DNA of 64,000 nucleotides from Halopenitus salinus. GTDB lineage: Archaea > Halobacteriota > Halobacteria > Halobacteriales > Haloferacaceae. The position numbers and the translations under genes were made by a program. Shown here piece after piece: positions 42,483 to 51,129 of this stretch (positions are counted from its first letter, which is position 1; the number at the start of each line of letters is the position of its first letter). Where the stretch lies: the NCBI RefSeq assembly GCF_042662125.1, contig NZ_JBHSXL010000008.1:124001-188000 (forward strand), in the 5' to 3' direction. The notes below the pieces were generated by a model, which saw only the letters and a list, made by a program, of their open reading frames with translations, did no database searches and had not been told where the DNA came from.

Positions 42483-43460
42483 ATGCGACTCGGCATCATC
42501 AGCACCGCGGCGATCGCGAGGGAGGACCTGATCCCGGCGGTCAGACGGGGCGAGCACACGGTACAGGCGATCGCTTCCCGGAGTGAAGATCGGGCGCGGA
42601 CGGTCGCGGACGACCTGGGGATCCCCGACGCGTACGGCTCCTACGAGGCGCTCTTCGAGGCGCCGAACGTGGACGCGGTGTACAATCCGCTCCCGAACTC
42701 GATGCACGCGGAGTGGTCGAAGCGCGCGGCGGACCACGGGAAACACGTGCTCTGTGAGAAGCCGCTCGCGAGCGACGCCGCGGAGGCGAAGGACCTCATC
42801 GAGTACTGTCGCGAGCGCGACGTCGTCCTGATGGAGGCGTTCATGTACCGGTACCTCCCGCGGAACCTGCGCGCCCGCGAGCTGGCTCGGGATCTGCTCG
42901 AGGACGTCCACCACGTGAGCGGGACGTTGAAGTTCCCGCTCGAGGACCCCGACGACATCCGGCTCGACCCCGATCTGGCCGGCGGGAGCCTGATGGACCT
43001 CGGCTGTTACCCGGTCTCCGTCGCGCGGTGGATCCTCGGGGAGCCCGACCGGGCGTTCGCGTACGCCCACGACGCGCGCGACTGCGGCGTCGACACCCGA
43101 ATGGACGGACTCCTCGAGTACGACTCCGGCGCCCTGGCCCAGTTCGACTGTTCGTTCGACGCCCAGGACGTCCAGCGCTACCGGATCGAGGGGGCAAACG
43201 GCTGGATCGAGGCGGAGCGGGAGGTGACCTACAACGCGCCCACCGACGTCTCGACGACGCTCGAGTACCACGTCGACGGCCGCCACGCCGTCGAGGAGTT
43301 CGATCCCGCGGACCAGTATCGCCACGAGGTCGACCACTTTTCCGAGTGTATCGAGTCGGGGGAGACGCCGAGGACGGGCGGGCAGGACTCGATCGACAAC
43401 ATGCGGGTGATCGACGCGCTCTACGAGAGCGTTGAGACCGGCGAGCAGGTCCCGCTGTGA
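42483..43460 (+). CDS. Gfo/Idh/MocA-family oxidoreductase, sugar dehydrogenase-like
   Basis: This 325-residue protein has an N-terminal Rossmann fold (RLGIISTAAIAREDLIPAV), the EKP motif in HVLCEKPLASDAAEA, and the C-terminal motif GGSLMDLGCYPVSVARWILGEPDRAFA. Haloarchaeal D-xylose and glucose-fructose type dehydrogenases belong here; the exact sugar is not determined. A dapA-family aldolase of the type that splits 2-keto-3-deoxy sugar acids lies 3 kb away, behind ppc. The start is at ATG 42483 with a TATA-like CCCTTATTAG about 30 nt upstream. Confidence 0.85.
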   Translation: MRLGIISTAAIAREDLIPAVRRGEHTVQAIASRSEDRARTVADDLGIPDAYGSYEALFEAPNVDAVYNPLPNSMHAEWSKRAADHGKHVLCEKPLASDAAEAKDLIEYCRERDVVLMEAFMYRYLPRNLRARELARDLLEDVHHVSGTLKFPLEDPDDIRLDPDLAGGSLMDLGCYPVSVARWILGEPDRAFAYAHDARDCGVDTRMDGLLEYDSGALAQFDCSFDAQDVQRYRIEGANGWIEAEREVTYNAPTDVSTTLEYHVDGRHAVEEFDPADQYRHEVDHFSECIESGETPRTGGQDSIDNMRVIDALYESVETGEQVPL

Positions 43461-43487
43461 GAGACTACCGGATAACCGGGGAACGGT

Positions 43488-46175
43488 CTACCCGGTGTTC
43501 TTCATGCCGGCCGCGATCCCCTTGACGGTCAACCGGAGGGTGCGCTCCTCGAGGTCGGTTCGGTCGTCGTGATCGAGGAGATGGACCTGCAGCAGGTTCA
43601 GGGGGTCGATGTAGGGGTTTCGAAGCTCGAGGTTCTCGCCGCGCTCGCGCGTTCGCGGGGAGTCCTGGCCGCTTATCTCCTCGAGGAGATCGGTCGCGCG
43701 CTCGTACTCCTCGCTCACGCGGGGGAAGAACCGATCTCGGAGGTCGGGGTCGGCGATGTCGGCGTACTGGCTCGCGATCTCGAGGTCGGTCCGGGACATC
43801 GAGGCCGCGGCGTTGTCGAGGGTGGTTCGGAAGAACGGCCACTCCTCGTACATCTCGCGGAGGACGTCCATCGACCCGCCGGCGTCGAGGTAGGCGTCGA
43901 CGCCCGTCGCGATCGCATACCACCCGGGGAGGATACACCGAGACTGCGTCCACGAGAACACCCAGGGGATGGCCCGAAGGTCCTCGACGGTGCGCTCGTC
44001 CGATCGGGAGGCGGGCCGCGAGCCGAGGTTCAGGTTCTCGATGACGGTGATGGGGGTCGCCTGCTCGAAGTAGCTCACGAAGCCGTCGGTCTCGAGGAGG
44101 TCGCGGTACTCCGCGCGGGCGGCGTCGGCCATCTCGTCCATCGCGTCGATCCACTCCTCGCGGACCTCCTCCTCCGGCGTCTCGATGGCCTGCAGTCGCG
44201 CACGGAGCTGGGCGTTGAGCATCTGCTCGATGTTCCGTTCGGCGATCCGCGGGTTGGCGTACTTCTCGGCTATGGCCTCGCCCTGTTCGGTGAACTTCAC
44301 CTGGCCGGAGACGGTGTCGTTCGGCAGCGCGAGCAGGGCCTCGTTCATCGGCCCGCCGCCGCGCGATATGGAGCCGCCGCGGCCGTGAAACAGCCGCATC
44401 GTGACGTCGTGGTCCGCACAGATCTCGCCGAGGCGCCGCTGGTTCTTGTACAGCGACCAGTTGGCGGCGAGAAAGCCGTTCTCCTTGTTCGAATCGGAGT
44501 AGCCGAGCATGATCTCCTGGGTGCCGCCGCGAGCCGAAAGCGCCTTCGCGTACGCCTCGTTCTCGAAGAGCGTCCCGATGATCCGCCGGGCGCCGGAGAG
44601 GGCGTATTCGGTCTCCAGGAGGGGAACGACGTCGATCCCCGCGTGCTCGGGAAGCGAGACGACGCCCGCCTGGTCGGCGAGGAACAGCACCTCGAGGACG
44701 TGGCTCGGCTCCTCGGTCATCGAGATGCAGTAGGTGTCGATCGCCTCGTTGCCGTACTCGCGTTGCCAGTCGGCGAGGTCGGAGAACAGCCGGAGGACCC
44801 GCTCCGTGTCCGGGGAGAGCCCGTCGCGGTCCTCGAGGTCGATCACGGGCTCGTCCTGGAGGACGGCGTCGGTGAGGAACTCGACGCGCTCCTCCTCGGA
44901 GAGTCCCCGGTAGTCGATCCCCTCCCGGTCGAGCGCCTCGGCGATCGCGTTCGTGTGTTTCTCCTGGTGGTCGCGGAGGTCGAGGCTGGCGAGCGAGAAG
45001 CCGAAGGTGTCGACCCGCCGTGCGATCGGGTCGACGTGGGCATCGGCGACGCTCTCGGCGTCGTTTCTCCGCAGGCTCTCGGCGAGCACGGAGAGGTCCT
45101 CGCGTAGCTCATCGGCGCTCCCGTATCCGCCGGGACGGACGTCCCCGACCCGGTCGAGCCGCTCGCGCATGAGTTCGAGCTTCTGGCGGTAGGGCTCGCC
45201 GGGGTAGCGTTGCTCGGCGGTGCGCGCGGTTCCGGGGAGCCGGTCGCGGTCGCGGTCCAGCGACTCGCGGAACGCGGAGCCGACCTCGATCCGGCTGCCG
45301 TCCTGGCTCAACACGCCCGTGAGCCGCTCGAGCTGTGAGCGATATCGGTCGAGGACCACGGAGCGCTGTCGCTCGAGCGTGGCGGCGGTCACCTCCGGGG
45401 TGACGTAGGGGTTGCCGTCGCGGTCGCTGCCGGCCCACGACCGGAACTCGAAGAGCGTCGGAACGTCGATCGACTTCTCGAGCGTCTCCGCGAGCGCGTC
45501 GTCAAGCTCGTCGTAGACCTCGCCGACGACGTCGAACAGCGTGTTCTCGAGGTACCACTGGACGTTTCGCGCCTCGTCCTCCGGCTCCGGCTGGCGGCTG
45601 CGGACCTGCGGCGTCTGCCAGAGGCTCGTCACCTCGGCGTCGACGTCGCGCCACACCTGGTCCGCCTCCTTGTCCGTGAGGAGCCGCTCGTCGAGCGTCT
45701 CGAGGTGGGTCGCGACCGTCCGGAGCTTCGATTTGACCGTCTTGCGTCTCGCCTCGGTCGGGTGGGCGGTGAACGTCGGCTCGACGAGGACGTCATCGAG
45801 CACGCGCCGGACGGTCTCGCGATCACGCTCGCCGAGCTCCTCGGCGACCGCCTCGAGGCCGTCCTCGAGCGTCTCCGCCTGGGAGTCCGATCGAAGCGTT
45901 CGGACCCGCTCCCGCTCCTCGGCGAGGTTGACGAGCTCGAAGTAGGTGGTGAACGCGCGGGCGACGACCCGCTGGTGGTGCGGCGAGAGCCCCTCGAGCT
46001 CGCTGACGAGCGGCTCACGGGTGTCGATCTCGCCGGAGCGATAGTCGATCGCGTTCGTCCGACAGGATTCGACCGTCTCGAAGGCGCTGTGTGAGGTCTG
46101 GTCCTCGAGGACGTCCCCGAGCAACGCGCCGAGCTCGCGGACGTCCTGCTGGACGTTTCTCGTGTGTCTATCCAT
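43488..46175 (-). CDS. ppc: phosphoenolpyruvate carboxylase
   Basis: This 895-residue protein is a full bacterial-type PEPC that forms oxaloacetate. The catalytic His138 lies in TFTAHPTEARR, at the same number as in E. coli. Further sites are MLGYSDSNKENG, the glycine loop FHGRGGSISRGGGP and the C-terminal KGIAAGMKNTG. The start at ATG 46175 fits the E. coli alignment and a TATA-like CTTTTACG about 27 nt upstream; longer in-frame extension into the neighbouring gene was rejected. It gives anaplerotic carbon and is separated from the aldolase gene by 290 nt. Confidence 0.95.
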   Translation of the reverse strand: MDRHTRNVQQDVRELGALLGDVLEDQTSHSAFETVESCRTNAIDYRSGEIDTREPLVSELEGLSPHHQRVVARAFTTYFELVNLAEERERVRTLRSDSQAETLEDGLEAVAEELGERDRETVRRVLDDVLVEPTFTAHPTEARRKTVKSKLRTVATHLETLDERLLTDKEADQVWRDVDAEVTSLWQTPQVRSRQPEPEDEARNVQWYLENTLFDVVGEVYDELDDALAETLEKSIDVPTLFEFRSWAGSDRDGNPYVTPEVTAATLERQRSVVLDRYRSQLERLTGVLSQDGSRIEVGSAFRESLDRDRDRLPGTARTAEQRYPGEPYRQKLELMRERLDRVGDVRPGGYGSADELREDLSVLAESLRRNDAESVADAHVDPIARRVDTFGFSLASLDLRDHQEKHTNAIAEALDREGIDYRGLSEEERVEFLTDAVLQDEPVIDLEDRDGLSPDTERVLRLFSDLADWQREYGNEAIDTYCISMTEEPSHVLEVLFLADQAGVVSLPEHAGIDVVPLLETEYALSGARRIIGTLFENEAYAKALSARGGTQEIMLGYSDSNKENGFLAANWSLYKNQRRLGEICADHDVTMRLFHGRGGSISRGGGPMNEALLALPNDTVSGQVKFTEQGEAIAEKYANPRIAERNIEQMLNAQLRARLQAIETPEEEVREEWIDAMDEMADAARAEYRDLLETDGFVSYFEQATPITVIENLNLGSRPASRSDERTVEDLRAIPWVFSWTQSRCILPGWYAIATGVDAYLDAGGSMDVLREMYEEWPFFRTTLDNAAASMSRTDLEIASQYADIADPDLRDRFFPRVSEEYERATDLLEEISGQDSPRTRERGENLELRNPYIDPLNLLQVHLLDHDDRTDLEERTLRLTVKGIAAGMKNTG

Positions 46176-46256
46176 ACCACACCAAGGCGGCTCGGCACGT
46201 AAAAGCTCCTTGATGAACGACCGCATATCCATCCGAATCGCCGATGATCGATCGAT

Positions 46257-46292
46257 AATGACCGTTGATGCGGAGTAAACTGGACGGTCATT
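46257..46292. repeat. inverted repeat upstream of ppc
   Basis: AATGACCGT (46257-46265) and ACGGTCATT (46284-46292) are exact reverse complements with an 18-nt spacer, about 80 nt upstream of the ppc start. CGAT-rich flanks nearly extend the arms (CGAT/ATCG with one inserted base). It could be a regulator site for ppc. Confidence 0.5.
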
Positions 46293-46465
46293 CATCGATG
46301 TCGGATATCGATCCGGACATGAAGGATCGGTGTGCATCCGCGAGTCGGACGGTGCTTCGGGGGGACGTCGGGGGGTGTGGGACCGAGCACGGGGCCGTCC
46401 GGAGCGGACTCGAAGCGGCGGGAACGACCGATCGCGAAAAACGGCCAGTGAGGAAAAGCGACCGC

Positions 46466-47353
46466 TCAGGAGCGGTCGGCGACCGCGAGCGTGCGATCGA
46501 CCTGTTCGCCGATCGGGGCGTCGTCGGGGGCGGGAACCAGGGGCGGTCGGACGTCGTCGGTCGGAATGACTCCGCGGTGGACGAGTCCGGACTTCGCGGC
46601 CGGGGCGAACCCGTAGTCGGTACACGCCTCGAAGAGGGGTGCGATCGCCTCGAGTTGCAGTTCGCGGCCGCGCTCGTCGTCGACGCGGTCGACCGCCTCG
46701 CGAAACACCTCGGGGACCGCGTTCGAGAGCGCGTTGACGCCGCCGTCGCCGCCCATCCGCATCGAGGCGACGAGGAGCGCGTCGTACCCCTGCAGACAGA
46801 GGAACTCCTCGGGCGTCTCGCGCAGGACCGCGGAGAAGTACTCCAGGTCGCCGCTCGAGTCCTTGAGCCCGAGCGCGCGGTCGTGGTCGGCGACGGCGGC
46901 CACCGTCTCCGGTTCGATCCGGCCGCCGGTACACTGCGGGATGTTGTAGAGGAGGACGGGAAGCGACGCGCGATCGAGGACCGACTCGAAGACCCGCCTG
47001 TTCCCCTCGGGCGCGTTCGCGGCGATGAAGTACGGCGGGACGATGGCGACGGCGTCGGCGCCCGCGTCCGCCGCCGCGTCGATCGCCTCGACGGTCTCCT
47101 CGACGCTGGTCCGGGCCGCGCCGGCGATCACCGGCACGTCGGCGGCCTCGACGGTGAACTCGGTCACCCGGCGCTGTTCGGCGGGCGTCATGCTCGGGAA
47201 CTCGCCGGTCGTCCCGCACGGGAAGACCGCGTCCACCCCGCCGTCCTGTACGTGGTCGATCAGTCCCTCGAGGGCCGCCTCGTCGATCGCCTCGCCGTCG
47301 TAGGGCGTCACAAGCGGGGTGGTGACGCCTCGAAGTGTGGATCGCAGATCCAT
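46466..47353 (-). CDS. DapA/NAL-family aldolase (possible 2-keto-3-deoxy sugar-acid aldolase)
   Basis: This 295-residue TIM-barrel protein belongs to the dihydrodipicolinate synthase/N-acetylneuraminate lyase family. The pyruvate-binding GTTGEFPSMT, the Tyr in VLLYNIPQCTGG and the Schiff-base Lys in LGLKDSSGD are present. True DapA normally forms part of a lysine cluster, which is absent here; a sugar-acid aldolase such as KDG aldolase is equally likely, given the nearby sugar dehydrogenase. A TATA-like TATTTAAC lies about 25 nt before the start. Confidence 0.85.
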   Translation of the reverse strand: MDLRSTLRGVTTPLVTPYDGEAIDEAALEGLIDHVQDGGVDAVFPCGTTGEFPSMTPAEQRRVTEFTVEAADVPVIAGAARTSVEETVEAIDAAADAGADAVAIVPPYFIAANAPEGNRRVFESVLDRASLPVLLYNIPQCTGGRIEPETVAAVADHDRALGLKDSSGDLEYFSAVLRETPEEFLCLQGYDALLVASMRMGGDGGVNALSNAVPEVFREAVDRVDDERGRELQLEAIAPLFEACTDYGFAPAAKSGLVHRGVIPTDDVRPPLVPAPDDAPIGEQVDRTLAVADRS

Positions 47354-47442
47354 ACCGGGGCCAGGGGGTCGGGTGAGTTAAATATCGGTGATGTCGTGGA
47401 ACGGGGTCGTTTCCGGGTCGGCGTCCCGAACGATTCCTGTCC

Positions 47443-47525
47443 CGCGATCGACCACGACCGGCACAGCGGCCCGCCGCGATCGACCACGACCGGCATAGCG
47501 GTCGTGGTCGATTATCACGCGTGAT
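47443..47525. promoter_or_regulatory. direct repeats, hairpin and palindrome between divergent genes
   Basis: A 27-nt unit (CGCGATCGACCACGACCGGC plus AYAGCGG) occurs at 47443-47469 and 47475-47501 with one mismatch, period 32. The second copy also forms a perfect 14-bp stem (ATCGACCACGACCG and CGGTCGTGGTCGAT, 47479-47512) around a 6-nt loop. A 12-bp palindrome ATCACGCGTGAT follows at 47514-47525. The TATA box (CATTTATCC) of the secreted-protein gene lies just downstream. The arrangement looks like a control region for one or both divergent genes. Confidence 0.65.
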
Positions 47526-47584
47526 GAGCGAACGCGTACATTTATCCGTCGGGTCGGCGAGTTCACGGACGAGTTACCACGAGG

Positions 47585-49360
47585 ATGTCACGAAGGAGCC
47601 ATCTCGCGGTCCTCGTGGTGGTGGCCGCGCTCGCGGGCGTCGCCGTCGGGGGGGCCGCCGCCACGTCCGCGTCCGCGGGTTCGATGGACGAAGCCACGGA
47701 CGTCGAGCACGCCGTCGACGGCCCGTGGACGACGGGCGGGATCGCACAGACGACCGGATCGCCCGGCGCGACGATCGACGTGTCGCTCGACGGCACCGCG
47801 GTCGAGGACGGCGGCTCGATCACGACCGGGAACGACCCGACGCTCTCCGTTCGAGCCGAAAGCGAGGGGACGATCCGGATCGTCTCCGTCCGGATCGACG
47901 GCCGGACGGTCCGGTCGTACGCCCCGAACGACACCGCCCTCGAGACCTCGACGGACCTGGACCTCGAGTCGGGAGCACACGATCTCCGGGTCGTCGTCGA
48001 GACCGACGGGTCGACGACGATCTACGACGCGACGGTCACCGAGGACTCGACGCGCCCGCTCATGACCTTCGACTCGCCGTTCTCGACGGGATTCACCGGA
48101 GAGAACAACACCTACGAGGGCCCGAAGGACGAGTACACGCTCAACAAATCGAACATTCTGCTCGAGGGGAGCTTCCACGACGAGTCCCACGTCGAGAAGG
48201 CGATCATCGAGACGACCTACCACTACAACTACGCCGACAATACCCGGGGCGAACGCGAGCGCATCGTGCTCCGGGATCCGGGCGAGTCGATCTCCCAGCG
48301 GCTCCGGCTCGGGCCGAACCAGCCGGAGCTCGGAGCGGGGTTGAACACCCTCGAGATCACGCTCTTCGACGCGTTCGATCACGTGAAGAAGTACCGGATC
48401 GAGATACGCGTCGAGGACACCGACCCGCCCGAGATCGAGGTGCTCGACCGCGAGGCCGTCGAGACGCGCTCGGCCGTTCGCCTCCACGTCCGGGCCTCCG
48501 ACCGCGTCGGGGTCGAGTCGGTCGGGACCCGCCTGGGACCGAAGGACGGCTCCGGACTGCAGTACCAGCTCAGCCCACAGCCGCCCGGCGCGCGGCCGAT
48601 CGAGCACACGTTCACCCGAACGGTCGAGGTGCCGAGCGGCTCGGAGACGATAACCGTCGTCGCCGAGGACGGGACGAACCCGCCCGCAAAGCGGGAGGTG
48701 ACGGTCAACTACACCGAGCTCGTCACCCCGCGAGTGCAGTTCGACCGCGAGGCGACCGAGGCGGTCGACGGCCGGCGGATCCGGGTCCGCGGACGGGTCT
48801 ACGACGGACAGATCTCCCGCGTCCGCGTCGAGACCGTCTCGCCCGGCGGCGACGTCCTCGACCTCAACACGGCGTACACGGGCGGGATCACGGACTCGGT
48901 GACGATCGACGAGACGCTCCGGATGGACGTCTACCCCGCGACGATCCGGGTACGAACGATCGACGTCGACGGGACCGAACACGTCGAGACGATCCGGGTG
49001 TCACAGTCGGCGGACGCGGTCGGGGACGGCGACGCGGAGCCGATCGTCGTGGACCCATCGAACGGCTCCGCAGGAGACGGGACGGGCGGCGAGTCCGGCG
49101 ACGGGGCGTCCGACGGCGGAGAGGGAGGCGGAACCGGAGGCGAGAGCGAAGCCGACGGCGACGGAACGGCCGACGAGGACGGCGGCTGGCTGCCGGGATT
49201 CGTCGCGGACCGGCTCCCGCTCGGAATGATCCCGACCGGGTGGTTCCCGCTTGCGACCATCCCGACCGGACCGCTCCCGATCGGGCCGATCCCGGTCGAG
49301 ATCGGGCTCGGCGTCGGCCTCGCGGGCGGCTACCTCGGCGTGCGCTGGCTCACGTGGTGA
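47585..49360 (+). CDS. secreted or surface-anchored protein with Ig-like repeats
   Basis: This 591-residue protein has a Sec-type signal peptide (residues 1-31, RRSHLAVLVVVAALAGVAVGGAAATSASA). It has several beta-rich segments of Ig-like character (GATIDVSLDGTAVEDGGSI, TDPPEIEVLDREAV, TPRVQFDREATEAVDGRRIRVRGRVYDG). An acidic Gly/Ser/Asp linker (about 490-545) leads to a C-terminal hydrophobic tail with repeated IPTG/IPIG turns (GMIPTGWFPLATIPTGPLPIGPIPVEIG), which may anchor it in the membrane. No enzyme motif was found. It is probably a cell-surface adhesive or structural protein. Confidence 0.7.
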   Translation: MSRRSHLAVLVVVAALAGVAVGGAAATSASAGSMDEATDVEHAVDGPWTTGGIAQTTGSPGATIDVSLDGTAVEDGGSITTGNDPTLSVRAESEGTIRIVSVRIDGRTVRSYAPNDTALETSTDLDLESGAHDLRVVVETDGSTTIYDATVTEDSTRPLMTFDSPFSTGFTGENNTYEGPKDEYTLNKSNILLEGSFHDESHVEKAIIETTYHYNYADNTRGERERIVLRDPGESISQRLRLGPNQPELGAGLNTLEITLFDAFDHVKKYRIEIRVEDTDPPEIEVLDREAVETRSAVRLHVRASDRVGVESVGTRLGPKDGSGLQYQLSPQPPGARPIEHTFTRTVEVPSGSETITVVAEDGTNPPAKREVTVNYTELVTPRVQFDREATEAVDGRRIRVRGRVYDGQISRVRVETVSPGGDVLDLNTAYTGGITDSVTIDETLRMDVYPATIRVRTIDVDGTEHVETIRVSQSADAVGDGDAEPIVVDPSNGSAGDGTGGESGDGASDGGEGGGTGGESEADGDGTADEDGGWLPGFVADRLPLGMIPTGWFPLATIPTGPLPIGPIPVEIGLGVGLAGGYLGVRWLTW

Positions 49361-49393
49361 TCGTCAGTCGTCCGCGGACACGGTTCGGGGGAG

Positions 49394-50836
49394 TCAGTCG
49401 TCCGCGGGCGCGGTCGGAACGTGGCGGCGGGTGGTGGCGGGGACGTCGAAGCCCACGAGGACCATCGCGAACAGGACGAGCGGGGAGAGGAACCCGAACA
49501 GGTAGAACGGGGCGTACTCGAGGGTCGGGACGCCCGTGACCGTCGCCATGTAGACGCCGCCCGCATGCCAGGGGATCAACGCCCCGGTCGGGGTGCCCGC
49601 CGCCTCCACGGCCCGCGAGAGCTGGTCGCTCTCGAGGTCGAACTCCTCGTAGAGGTTCCGCAGCGTGACGCCCGGCAGGACGATGCTCATGTACTGCTGG
49701 GCGGTGAGGACGTTGATGACGATCGCCGAGAGGCCGGTGCCGGCCACGAGGCCGCCGGAGCTCCGGAGCGTGCTCACGAGGCCGTGGGCCAACACGGCGA
49801 GGACGCCGGTCCGCTCCAGGATCCCGCCGAGCGAGAGCGCCGCGACGACGACGGTGATCGTCCAGGCGGACCCGGTCAGTCCGCCGGCCGCGAGGAGGTC
49901 GTCCACCAGTTCGCTTCCGGTCTCGGGGCTGGTGCCGTACATGAAGACCTCCCAGGCGGCGAGGAAGCCGACGTCCTGGAGCAGGACCGTGGCGAACACG
50001 CCCGCGAAGACGCCGGCGACGAGCGCCGGGAGGGCGGGGTGGCCCCGCAACGCGAGTCCGAAGGTCACGAGGAGGGGGAGGAACACGAGCGGCGTCAGCT
50101 CGTAGGTGCCCGCGAGGGCGGTCTGTATCTCGAGGAGGCGGTCGACCGGGATGTCGCCGGCGGCGCGCACTCCGAGGGCGCCGAAGGCCGCCACGGCGAT
50201 GCCGAACGCGAGGGCCGTGCCGGTACGCATCCGACGGATGTGCGCATAAAGCGGCGTGTTCGTCACGCCGGCGGCGAGGTTCGTGGTGTCCGAAAGCGGC
50301 GACTGCTTGTCGCCGGCGTAGGCGCCCGAGAGGACGGCGCCGACCGTCATGGGCGCCGCGATCCCGAGTCCGGATCCGATCCCGACGAACGCGACGCCGA
50401 GGGTGCCGACGGTCGTCCACGAGGAGCCGATCGAGAAGGCGACGACGGCCGAAAGCAGCGCCGCCGCGGGCAGGAAGGTCCGCGGCGAGAGGACCTCGAG
50501 ACCGTAGTACATGAGCCCCGGGATGGTTCCGGCGCTGACCCAGGTCGCGATGAGCGCGTAGATGACGAAGAGGATCAAAAGCGCCTGAACGCCCATGAGG
50601 AGGCCGTTCGAGATGCCCGAAAAGAGGTCCTCCCAGTCGTATCCCAGGTACCGGCCGAGGCCGGCGACGAAGACGATGCTCCACAGGAGCGGCACGTGCG
50701 GATCGAGCCCCAGCGCGGCCGAGCCGACGCCGAGGAAGGTGACGACCGCGAGGACCGGTACGAGCGCGAGCCGGAGGGACGGCCGGCGGTCGACCGGGAT
50801 CTCCTCGTAGGTCGTCGGGGTGAAGTCGGGAGCCAT
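49394..50836 (-). CDS. nhaC: Na+/H+ antiporter NhaC family
   Basis: This 480-residue membrane protein has about eleven hydrophobic segments. Family marks are SIGSSWTTVGTLGVAFVGIGSGLG, SGAYAGDKQSPLSDTTNLAAG and AGTGLSAIVINVLTAQQYMSIVLPG, the NhaC pattern. It starts at ATG 50836; a TATA-like TTTAATTC is about 25 nt upstream. It should exchange Na+ for H+ (or a malate/lactate type exchange in some relatives). A perfect 9-bp inverted repeat lies upstream. Confidence 0.9.
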   Translation of the reverse strand: MAPDFTPTTYEEIPVDRRPSLRLALVPVLAVVTFLGVGSAALGLDPHVPLLWSIVFVAGLGRYLGYDWEDLFSGISNGLLMGVQALLILFVIYALIATWVSAGTIPGLMYYGLEVLSPRTFLPAAALLSAVVAFSIGSSWTTVGTLGVAFVGIGSGLGIAAPMTVGAVLSGAYAGDKQSPLSDTTNLAAGVTNTPLYAHIRRMRTGTALAFGIAVAAFGALGVRAAGDIPVDRLLEIQTALAGTYELTPLVFLPLLVTFGLALRGHPALPALVAGVFAGVFATVLLQDVGFLAAWEVFMYGTSPETGSELVDDLLAAGGLTGSAWTITVVVAALSLGGILERTGVLAVLAHGLVSTLRSSGGLVAGTGLSAIVINVLTAQQYMSIVLPGVTLRNLYEEFDLESDQLSRAVEAAGTPTGALIPWHAGGVYMATVTGVPTLEYAPFYLFGFLSPLVLFAMVLVGFDVPATTRRHVPTAPADD

Positions 50837-50867
50837 TACGAGCGAATATGTCCTTGGAGAATTAAAC

Positions 50868-50912
50868 TTCGTTGGTTTATTCCCACAAAGCATACAACGT
50901 GCTACCAACGAA
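50868..50912. promoter_or_regulatory. inverted repeat upstream of nhaC
   Basis: TTCGTTGGT (50868-50876) and ACCAACGAA (50904-50912) are exact reverse complements with a 27-nt spacer. They lie 32-76 nt before the nhaC ATG, directly upstream of its TATA-like box. A regulator site is plausible. The remaining stretch to 51129 is G-rich with short imperfect repeats of GGGGAACG and has no gene. Confidence 0.5.
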
Positions 50913-51129
50913 CACGATATCGGCGGGTGGGCGGGCGCAGGGGGACGTCGAGAGGGCGCGGGGGAACGCCAGGAGGACGCAGGGGAACGTGGCGGGGTGC
51001 GGATGGGACGTGGAGGCCGCAGGTAGAACGTGTGGATCCGCGAGCGGACCGAGGCGGATCACGGGACGGGCGTGAGGCGGCCCGTCGGCACGGAAGAGTT
51101 ATTCGGCCGGGGCGACGGATCGCGAACGA

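Noticed and set aside
46176..47219. Extension of ppc to an upstream start
   Set aside because: The in-frame extension runs antisense-like through the aldolase gene and its promoter. The start at 46175 aligns with E. coli PEPC and has a TATA-like box at the right distance.
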